Notes under the pieces: generated by a model | The model's database searches: none | What the model was told of the DNA's origin: nothing | The model's input: only the letters and a program-made list of their open reading frames with translations | Position numbers and translations under genes: made by a program | Source: Numida meleagris | Lineage: Eukaryota; Chordata; Aves; Galliformes; Numididae | Assembly: GCF_002078875.1 (NCBI RefSeq) | Contig: NC_034410.1 | Coordinates: 43,506,202 to 43,570,201 of the forward strand | Length of the DNA: 64,000 nt | Direction of reading: 5' to 3' | In this document: positions 48,201 through 60,200 of the stretch, one piece after another | Position numbering within the stretch: the stretch's first letter is position 1 | Layout of the letters: each line of letters opens with the position of its first letter

Positions 48201-51200
48201 AGCCAGGGGCCAGGAAGAAGCTGACCCTCTACATCAGAAGTACCAATCCAAAAAATCCTTGTATACATAAACTAAGACCAACTATCAGCCTGCAAAAATC
48301 ACTTTGTAGAATGACAGATTTAGGAAAGAAATGCATGTGTTCTGTTTCTTTCAGGTCTCAAGTCGTTTATTTTTAGAGCTACTAAAGTTGTCCATTAAAA
48401 TGAGAAAAATGATCTACATAAATCACCTTAGGTGCTATTCACAAACAACACATACTGCAAGGAATTAAAAAAAAAAGACATTAAAAAAACAATGAAGAGA
48501 TGAGACAGGAAGGTTTTTGTATAACGTATATAAAATACATACATAAAAAAAAAATCTTACTTCCAGATCTACTTCTTCAGCAAAGATGGTATCAGATATA
48601 TTTTTCTAGGTATGTTGTGTAATCAAACTGGTTTAGACATCTTGAATAATGAAGACATTGCTACTATTATTATAATGTCATATAAAAGTAGGTAAGCAGC
48701 TGTAGTCTAATAAACACACAGCTGAACAAAGGAAACTGCTGACAAGTTGCAATCTTGTTTTAATGTAAATTCTCATGTGTTCACATCATATTTTAATTGT
48801 ACACAACAATAAATAAGCTTCTGTCACTAGCAGTTTCTCATAAATGGGCTAAGGCTAATTATCCCTCTATTTTCAACCACATGCTTTTAGTGAAAAGATT
48901 AATGTCAGGGGAAAAAAACCCATGAAAATAATAAGCTTTGCAAGTCATTTGACTGGCAGAAAATATTAGTTTTCTTCAATCGATTTTACTACTTTTGTAT
49001 AAAAGCTGTGACAACTCTTTTATAAGACACCTCAATACTTCAAGCATTAGATCTAGAAATCTATTAATTATGTAAGAAATGTATAAGCTGTTTCCCTAAG
49101 TTTGTCTCCAGGATTGTTGTGCCAGTGAACTGAGGTCCAAGACGTGCCACTCGAGCACCATCTCTGAATTAAAGAGCTAGTCTTTCTTACATCTGGAAGT
49201 ACATAATTAAATATGGACAACAGTTTCCTGTTTAGTCTGTCCTTTGTTCTACAACTGGCATCTGTCCTGAAATCTTTTGTACTAATCTGACAAAATTAGA
49301 CCGACTTATGATAAGATACCACATCTATAAGCATGATTGTCCAGGGAATGATTAAAAAGAGAGGGCTCTCTGATCCACTCAAATACTATAAACTTGCCTC
49401 TTAATAATTTTCACTTTTTCTCTGATTAATCCTTCATCTTAAGTTTCCAGGCAAAAGCAAGACTACCCTGAGTATCATAAAAACATACAACTCAATACAC
49501 AGAGGTGCTGCTTGCAACCATTATGTGGTGCCCCTGGAGACCACCCATATGTACCTTCTACTCTGTAAGCGTGGTGCCAGGTCTGGCAGGGGCACAGTCA
49601 CAGCACCATGGAGGAACCCACACAGAAAATAGTGCTGCTCATCATTCTGAAGTAAGGTCTGCCTGAGGTTGCAGCTAGACCTTACTCAAGTATAATCTTT
49701 AATTAATTTTTCCCTACTATAACGTTATGTATAAACTACAAAGGCTGCTCCAAAAGCAATGCCTCCTATTTTATTATGTTGGCCCACAATATCAGAGGTG
49801 GATGGTGGTGGTATGGCAACAGAGGCTGAACCTTCCTACCAGTATTCCATTACATGTTGTTGCTGTGTGACAGATGGCAGCAGAGGGGCAGTCTGACAAA
49901 ATGGCGTCTGATACAGAAATGTGTCTGAAGCAAAGGGGTGGAACTGAATTCCTTCATGCAAAAAATATTGTACCCACTGACATTCGTCAACGGTTGCTGA
50001 ACATTTATGGAGTCCAAACAGTGGATGTGAGCATAGTGAGGCAGTGGGTGGTGAGTTTCAGTGGCAACAGTGGGTCACCTCCACTGGTGGAGATTTTTCC
50101 CAGCGAGGCATTCAGGTTCTTGTGCATCACTGGTGACAATGCATAGCTAATGGTGGTGACTATGTCGAAAAACAGTGGTTTGTAGCTGAGAACTTGCTCT
50201 ACCATACAGTGTTATTCTGCTTCTTGTATCCGTTGTAGTTTCCATGGAAATAAATAGGAGGCATTATTTTCGGAGTGACCCACATGTTACTGAGTCTTCT
50301 GGATAAGGGTTCAATTAAAGTTGCCAGAACGTCTCTAATCTCACTAATAATGTGACTGCGGCTAGAAAACGTCCCTACGAAGACCTCATCCAATGATGAT
50401 GCTGTAACACATAGTGGCTTTGGTGCCTCTTTTCTCCTCCTATAGTCTTCCTAAATATGTAAGATCTCACTGGAGCACAAACCCTGCTATGGACATTATA
50501 AGACAGAAGTCCAACTCTGATCCAGCTTCTTTGCAGTGGACTGGAATTAGCACCCATGTCCATTGGAGGGCAGAGGAACAGAAAGGTGCATGAGGAATGC
50601 TACCGTTTCCGGTCTCTTCTCTTCCTCTTTGCTAGAACAGAGACACTGCAAGATGAAACTCATAAAGTTGCAGGAGGGAGTTGGGCCAAAGTAATGCTGC
50701 TGTGGTGACAGGCTGTGCAGAGTGGGGCACAAGACTGCTATCACTCTAAAATCAGAATCTGCGGTAGCCTCAAAATCTAATGTGTTCCATATTGTTTGGG
50801 AATCACATTCAGAACTTCAGTATTACCATGGTATTGAGAGACTGTTTATCACTGCTTTGTATTTGACACCTCTAATAGTTTCCAAACATTGTTTTATTTC
50901 CTCCTCACATACATGTATTCAGCAGTAGTCAATGCTACTCCTTTCACATTCCACTCCACATCTTGCCACAGTCCTCTGCACCTTGCCTTACTCTCAGGTG
51001 TCCTAGAGTCATTAAATCACTGTCAGTGTGATTACATTTGCATTCTACTTTCTCATCCAAGTCAAACTAAAAGTTTCATCATTTTTGAAATCCCTGAAGT
51101 GCTCTACAAGGTATTGGGCAACAGCTGAATAGAACAAGCTTGGCAGATTTACATTTGGTTATTATTATTTTCTAGTAGAGATGGACCGATTTGGTTTGCC

Positions 51201-54200
51201 TCTCTTCAAAGCCATTTGAACTCTGTGGATGAAAAGCTTGAATAGGTCATTATTAAGTTCATCATCCATTTAAAACAGTTTGTTAAAAGGGGAGTTAAGC
51301 AAAAGATACAAACGCAAGATATAAAAATAAAAAAAAAAAAAAAGGGAAATAAATACTTTTGCTAGGACTCAAAGGAGCCAAAAATTTGGGATGCAAAATA
51401 AGAAGAACTTTTTGTAGGCCTGATATTCAGGAGTCAGTAATTAGCGCCTTCAAAGAAATAAGATTTCCTGTGGAATTTTTGCAAATGAAGTTGGAAAATT
51501 AAGGTACTTCAAACTTATCAATTTTAGAAACTTTTAACTATTATGTAAATGGAAATATTGAAAGTAAGAGAAGTTATCATTTAATGAGAAATTTTTAGAG
51601 GATTAAAGAAAACTGCATATGCTTAAAGGTGTACATTCACAAGCATATAACAGTATGCTAAAGTAATTATGTACTCTTGAGATCATAAACAGTTATGCAA
51701 AATTGAAGTATGAAACTGCAAGAAGGGGAAGAGGATCTTGTAGGAACCTGCAGTGGTCAAAATTAAGACGGGAATAGATCTTAACATTCTTGCTCCTCCA
51801 GATTTCAACATCAATTCCCACAAAGCTTTCCATTCTCATTCAACAGAGAAAGAAAACAAAAAGTAAGCTTCAAGAAAGGTCAGGAGCATTTGGTTCAAGA
51901 GCTGAGAGAAAAATCAAAAACATGCGAGTAGAGGTGGAAATGTCGAAAAAAAACACATGGGGAGCAAATGATGAAGGAGCAAGGATATGATATAGAGACT
52001 AGAAGAGTCTCTAAAATCATTCATTATTAAATAAAATCACCTTCGAAATGTAATATGTATTACATCTTGGAATTCCAATTACATGAATAAATTGCATGAG
52101 CACCTCTCTGATGTCATCAGAGCTCCTCAGTGGAGCAACAGTCCACTCGAGCAATCCTGAGGGCATGTTATTTCTTAAGTCTTTCAATGACAGCTGTAAT
52201 TTGCTTTTCAGCAGTAAGAATTTTCCTCACCATCCTGAAAGAATTACTGCTATATTAGCAGAGTTGGAGTTACACCTATCTGACTGATATACGTGGTGCA
52301 AATTACTCTCAGCCAACTTATCGTTACGGACTTTGAAAATAAACGTTGTGTGCCATTTCATGAATATATCCCCATTTATATTGCAAATACATAAACTGAA
52401 ATTTTGGTTTAAAATGAAAAAAAAGGGGCACAGATCTTTATAAACAATTATTCCTTTTTATCACATACATTAAAAATTGCTTTTTGCCATATTTAAATAG
52501 CAGTAGTACTTTAAAGAAAAGCAGCGGTATGAGCATGTGCTAATATACTCATTTCCATGGGAATTATTCTATCATAATAGATTAACTTTTTTGTTTTTAA
52601 CATGATTTGTGTAGACTTGCACTCTAATGAGAATAAGCAAAACACAAATACTCATTGAGGGGTCTTAGATAACATTTTCAGGTAGATTCGATGCTGCTTT
52701 CCCAGGAAGTCCTGCAGAGCTGCTCTGCTCGGGCACACAAGCCAGCAGTACAGGCTACAGCTTCTCAAGGACATCCTGCTGCTACCTCTCCCCAAGCCCA
52801 CCGTGAGGAGAAACTCTGCCCAGGGCACATTTTGCTTAGCACAGACAAGGGCAGGTTCCTGATATCATTATCTTCTAACACAATTCTAATATGTAATAAA
52901 TCCATACATTACAATTACCATGGGTTTACAGCATAAGGATTGGATTTCTATCCATAAGGTGCAATATTCTGCACTTTGGAACACATCATTTTGACCTGTC
53001 AATGTATACTCGGGTTATGCTCTACAACAGTTCTCCTGTAATTACATACACCAGTATTTTTGCTATAAAAAAAAAACAAAAAACATTTCAAATCACTGGA
53101 GCTATTTGATACCGTAAAATGTCATGCACCCGATGATCCATCTTCTAAATGATTACTACCTATCTCTGGCAGAGGTACACTTTTATTGATGTTAAAGGAC
53201 ACGGGTAATCAGTTGCTTTTCACAAGAATTCTTCACTCTCAAAATGCCCCCTGAAAGATCCAAAAAGGCAAGCTGTATAAGCAGAGTAGAGCTGGTATGC
53301 AGATTATGAGATATTCTTATCATCATATGAACTCATCAACCAGGCATTATATCCCAGAGAAAGCATCTGCTCTGTGAAATTTAGGACAGTAATTCACAGT
53401 CCATAGAACATCACATCACCAGAAATTACATTTGTTATAAATGTATAATTATGTTCGTATAAAAACATTGCATTTTAATAGTTTAAAGAAATGACAGTGC
53501 TGGGCACTGTATAAATGTTTAACTAGTCGAATCTTCGTACTTTTAAATGTGGAGGTTTCATCACTGAAGATGTTAGATTGAATCACGGCTTGAACTGGGA
53601 GGGGGCAAATTATGGTAGTAATGTACTGAAAGCCTAATCTCAATGCATACAAATGCTATTTTTAAACATAACCTTGTTTGAGAACACTTACATGAATCAT
53701 GGACTTATCTGAAATTGTGCAGCATCGTGTTCATAAAGCCCAGATATGGTTATTATTGCTAGGGATTAGAAAATGAGTATGGGCCCTCTGTTTAAGAACT
53801 TGACAAGTATGCACTTTACGTTAGTGAGTACGTCAACCAGCCACTAGGTTCATGAGATATCCAGGGATGTTAAATGTTTTGAGTTCTTTCATCGCATCTA
53901 TGCTGACCGATGCCTCTAAAATAATTTTCATCTTTGATCTTTCCAATAAGCTCTAACTCCTTAAACACTGCCTTCCTTTGACCTCATATGGTCATACTGC
54001 TTGGTCTCATTTTCAAGACGAGCATACTTTTTGTTGGATCTGTGTCATATTTTTACTCACAATTTCCCTCTGACAGCCTATATTTGAAACACCCTATGAA
54101 TCTACATCTCCAGTGCCTCTATGGCCTCAAGTTGCACCAGGGGAGATTTAGGCTGGACATTAGGAAATTCTACTTTTCTGAAAGAGTGGTCTGGCGCTGG

Positions 54201-57200
54201 AATGGGCTGCCTAGGGAGGTGGTTGAGTCACTGTCCCTGGAGGTGTTCAAGAAACATTTAGATATAGTGATGAGAGAGATGGTTTAGTGGGGTTATTGGT
54301 GGTAGGTGGATGGTTGGACTGGATGATCCTGTAGGTCTTTTCCAACCTAGCTAATTCTATGATTCTATGATTCTGTGATTCTCTCACGTGCCTCAGAGTC
54401 CCCACACATCCTCAAAGCTTGATGGCCAAGCACTGTCTCCTCCTACAAAATAACCCTATAAGCACTTGAACTATATTCCCTGTTTACCTGCACCCATACT
54501 CTACATCAGTTAAACCAAGCTCTTTGTGACCCGCAGATTTGCTCATGACATGATTTTTGAAAACACAAGCTTCTCAGCTTTCACAAAGTAAAAATCAGAT
54601 ACCATATTAAGGCACAGAACTTGAAATACATGCAGAAGTCAATAGAAAGAAACATTACCAAGGAGAACAAGGAAGTGCTGAAGTTTAATTAAGGGGATGT
54701 GTCAAGCCCTTTGACTCTGGTTTTGTATTAGGTCATTTAGAAGACAAAAGAAGGACCACTGCTTCCCAGTAGGTAATGTAATTACATTAGATTTCTTCCC
54801 AGTAAATGGTAGTTAATTTTATTTACAGTTAAATTTTTACTTATGTACTGAAATGCAATGGACTACTTCACCCTCAGAAAATTTGCCAGCACAGAGACTG
54901 AGTTAAGTGAATAGATGCAATAAGAAAAGGAGATTTTGTTGAAGGTTTCAAAATAGGACTTTGCAAGAAGTCACAATGAACCTGGTTTCTATGTGTACCT
55001 CTATCTCATCTTCAACACGAGCAACGAAAAACTTTCCGAGTTCTATTTTCTGGTAATGGCTTCACATTAAGACTATATAAAGATTAAGGATTTTGAAATA
55101 CTGCTGTGACTATAAGAGTTTAACTTTAGAATAAAATGAATATACTTCAGAATTAGCAGTCAGGAGCAAAGAGTTACACTCCCATTTTTGCTTTCACAGA
55201 ACTGAACACTGCCCAAGCTTTATAAATGATGGTCACCTTTGTGTCAAATTATTTCCTGTTTGAGAGTGTTGGTGGTAGGCAATTTCTTGAGCTTATTTTG
55301 AAAGCAGGTAGCACACTGGATTGCTCTCTGGAGCAAAAAATGACTTTTTACTGTGTCTGAACTGAGCTTACCACAATGAGGTCCTGTTCTACCAGCAGTA
55401 ATGCAATTCAGTTATGGTAATAATGATAGCAGTAACTACTGTTTATATGCTCCCATTAATGGACACCAGAAATATGTGCACCAGGTATTAACATTCCAGC
55501 TGAGAAAATATTTTTGATAATTTAATTGTACTTTCTTACTGTTGGTGGGATCATCTTAAGCAAAATGTATGATATCTATTATTTCTAATGTGAGGACCAT
55601 TAAATGTTTTGCAAACATTAAGTATCATAGTAGCCTATGTGAGTAGGTGAGTAATATTAAAACATAAAGCTACCAGGACAAAGAAAAAGCATCAAGAGTA
55701 GGATCTGTCTAGCTTTATACTAGAAAGATACCGGCATCAAACAAACACTAAGGACAAATGAAGGAAAACCATTAATATGGACCTCTGCTTGAACTTCTGA
55801 GTTGGGAGCAGGAGATGTCAATATATGATTTGCTAGCAAAGCAGGTGTTTATCTGTTTGATGGAAATGCCAAAGTGCAGTGTGCTCTCCTCGATATGGAG
55901 GAAACACTTCGCATTTATATATAAGCACTGACAGCATATTAGTCATGGTAGACGTGTAAATGTATAAAACAAAACAGCACCTCTGGATTATGACAACTAT
56001 GGCTATTCCAGACATATCACTGGCTGAACAAAAAAAAAAAGGAGAGAGATCTGTAGCACATCAAAGGTTAGAAGTCCCAGTAACAATCTCCTTAATCAAA
56101 ACTTTCCATGCTATGCAAATTTCTACATGCCTCAAAAAATGCTGAGTTAATTGCATTTTAGAAACATCTTAATCATCCAATTTTATGCATCGCTACATAA
56201 TTTTGTGATTTTACCACAGGTTATAATAGAACAGGCTTGTTGTGTCCAGTTATCAGCTGGAGAAAATAAAATCCCAGCGTAGATCCAAAAGTTGAAATAA
56301 AATTTTAGTTCTCACAGCTAAAATTTCTCAGCACCTTGAGCTGATAATACTTCAAGTTGCATACAAAAAGAAAATAATATGCTGTGGTTTAACACGAACA
56401 TAGGAACACATACCATATGATAGAAAGGGAATCAGAGTAAGGGTACCCAGAGAAGTACAAAATTTACACAGCAGAAGAGGATATTCTGACACAGGCAGAA
56501 AGTCTGTGCAACACTGTCCCTTCTATGAGAGGAAATAACCAGAGCATTCCTGTACCATGCAGTGCTTTGGACCAAAAAATGGCAAACTTTTCTGCCATCT
56601 AGTATCAGCCACAGAACTTCTGGACAGGATCAGAAGTGATAAGATAGGGGAAGATAAGAATTCCAGGAATTGCAGTAGTGACTGACACTTGCTGCCCATG
56701 GATACCTATCCTGATTAATTTCATAAGACACGAGGATAAGTACTGAAATAATCGAAATACACCCTATGGCTATACAGCTTCAGAATGAAGAATTTTGGCT
56801 AGCTGAAAGAAGATATGGTAAAATTCAAAGGAAAGTTAATCAGAAAGAGAAAACACGTAACAAAATTCTCTCAGTGCCCTAACAAAGTAAGTCTAAATAC
56901 TGAAATATTCTTCCCTCTCTTCCAATTAAAAAAACAGAGGATGAAAATGTAAGAAAAAAAAAAGGAAAAGCTATGCTATTCTTAATATCACGCAAATAAT
57001 TAAAAAAATAATAATCCCATTATGGGAGTTTGTATTGCTTATAGAATGTTTGAGAAAAAATAGAGATGCTCAACAAGCTTTGTTCAAAATCATACTTTTT
57101 CATTGACTAAACATCTCCTTTAAAACTGCTGCTAAAAACGCTTTAAAGTTTTTTAAAAACTCTTCCTCCAGTATTCAAGAAAAAAGGACAATATTTCACT

Positions 57201-60200
57201 TCTATAGAAATTTGGCAGAGCCCATAAGATATTACCAAAGTTCAAGATACAGTTAAAGTGACTTTTTTATTAAAAATAAAACACCAAATGGCTATGATAA
57301 GCTGATCAATTATGAACTCCATTCTCTGTTCTGTAAACAATAAAGACAGCAAAGGGGCTGTACCACCAAAGGCAAGTCAGCCTGCTAAATGCTAGATTTG
57401 TTCAAATTATACTACTTCTATTGAAATCATTGTTTAATTGCTGTTTGAATTGATGTATAGACCTAATCATAACTGCTGTAATACACCTCAGCTGTAAACT
57501 CCATGTACCGCTTCTTGACGAAAGGGCATGGGATGGCCAAGAACAGTGGTTCTGATGCCCAAATCTCCATGTTGGTTGGCTGGTTGAGTTATGGGGTTTC
57601 TTTTTCAGAAGTTCAATTAATTTTCATTTCAGTCAGAACATACGTAAAATTCACCAAGCTGTATTTAAAACCCTGCTTTGCAACTAGGTTAAAGCCAGCA
57701 GGACAGGAGGTGGAAGCGTACCTCTCTCACTGTCTGCAGGCTCTCTGGGCAAACCTGGGAAGGGGTGACACCCAGAAAGGCAAGCAGTCCATCGCTTTAT
57801 TGCAGAGCCTGCAAATAGGATGGTTTAAGGTTACCAAGCAACAGCACTGCAGAAATGGCCTCCCTGTCTGCAATCTCTGGAAACGCTCTCAAATTTCATT
57901 AAAATCTGTCTGTACCTATTACGTGAAGGCCTGTGAAGAGTTTGTAAACAGGGGGAGCCTCTCAAGTCAGAGGAAAGGAATAAAGAAATGAAGTGGCATT
58001 AGCCACTATGAAATGCTTCGTCCTACCCAAGGATGTTCTTCTGCTGCGGACTGAAGCCACCTGAAGATGTTCTATAATGAAGAGATGCAAGCCTGCTAAG
58101 AACTTGAAAATAAGCAGTACTAATGAAGGGTAGAAATTGTTTGTATAAGAATCATCCAGATAGTAAGAAGATGTATAATTTCAGGAAAACATATCAACAG
58201 CTGGTGCACTTATAACAAGCATATATAAACACATCAGTAACCCACAAGTGAGTATTGTATTCAGTCGAACAAGCATCTCTGTTATAAAATCACCCCTTAG
58301 AGCAATGAAATCATATGGATTGCTTCAGTGAATAATTTAAGTAAAGGTATTCTTAAAAGATCTGGATTAGGAGAAAGATGTGTAAGAAGTTTTTCGCCAG
58401 TTAACTGAGGCTATTTGAGAGAAATACGCTCTCAGAGCAAGAGATGTGCCAGCAGGTTCATTAGCTTTATAAGCTCTGGAGAAGCAGACTGCTGGGAACT
58501 GCCACACAAGCACCTCCTTGTGGCGCTGAATACTCAGAGCTGAAGATGCAAAAGGGACACTGAAAATCTCTTGGGATTTTGCTTTCTCTTCTCTGAGGCA
58601 AGCTCTGTGCAGATATATGTACCGGAGTGTACTGAGGAGGAAAACTCCAGTAAGAAATTTAACTTTCAGAGGGATTGCAGAGTTGTTACCCCATATAAGA
58701 CCGTATCTCTTTTCAAGCTCTAAATGTCTTTCCTCTGAATGTGTAATCAGTGATTAAGATAATGAGGATCTAGTCTGGGAACTATCACAGCAATTTTTAA
58801 TAAATTTATGGACTTTTGTCATAGCGCATGTACCATGGTTCTGGCCTTATCTTTCTACACAGCCTAATACAATTTGAGAAATCCTCCTACATATCCCCCA
58901 CAGGGTATCTGACACACAGATCACTTCTTAAATGTCTTAGTTGCTCAAAAATAAAGGATGAACTGCTTTTTGACAGTTATGATATGCAAATTAGTGAAAA
59001 TCAGGTTCTAGAAAGAAGATCAGAGGAAAAAAAGTGTGATTTAGGTGGAATTCAAATATACTTTTTGACAAGTATTTAAGGTAGAAGTCACAGAACAGAA
59101 GTTCACTCTGCACAGTGAGCGGAGAACTGCCCGTTAGAGCCTGATGTTTATTCTTTTTTCTCAGAGGATTTTTTCCCTATTAACAAATGAAATTAAAAAA
59201 TGCATTTTCCCTTGTTTTGAAAGATGAAACATTTTATTTGCCTGTACCAAACTATAATCCCACAGTGATTATGTGTCCAGTGAAAAGGCATCGACTAGTT
59301 CTGAAAAGTTCTGTTGATAATCACTTGCTCTTACATTACATACTAGATGTTGATTTGAGCTGGCAGGTAGACATCTTTTCTGTGGGGAAAAAGAAATTAA
59401 AATCTTCTGAGTAAAGTATGCGAAAGTTGAACTATATGCTTCCCCTATGAAAATCTCTCCCACTTCACAAAGAAGTACTTTAATGTAGGTGATTTACTGG
59501 ACTGTAACAAGATACATTATATTCTTAAAGCAAAAATGAAGTGGTAAGATAGCGGTTTCCACAAAGGGTGGCAGGAGAGGCTTCCAGAACTAAAAGATGA
59601 AACAAGACCACTCTTCTGACGTCACTGTTCAGTTACACAGATGTCGCTAAAAATGGGTATCTGAATAGCAGTATTGTCTAACCCAAGATGAAGAAACCAG
59701 AACAGCAGAGTTAGCAAAAGGGCTGAAGGAAAAAAAATCTGTTTCTTTGATTCAACAATTTTATTCAGTTTCTGTCCTTTGTATCAATGCCAGTGGGAGA
59801 ACATCCCTGAAAAAGACTGCTTAACCTGGGCCTGACAGAGTCAAAAGCTTTGAAAGCTAGGAGACACTTACAAAAACATAGAGAAGATGGCCAGAGCTGC
59901 CTCTTTAAAGCTTTTCAGTGATCCTTTCTTACACAGTTTAAAAAGTTAGCTGAAAGTACATTTTTCTGTTTTTAATTCTTATGATTTCTTTTTACAATAA
60001 AATCATTTCTTCAACATTCACAATCTATGGCACCAAATGGGATTCACCCAAGAGTGCTGAAGTTACTGGCAGAAGTGATTGCCAAGCCACTTCCAATAAT
60101 GCACGAGCAGTCCTGGCTACACCAGGGAGGACCCAGCTGACTGGAGGACAGAGAACATAATGTCCTACATGAAGGACAGGAAAGAGGATTTGAGGAATCA

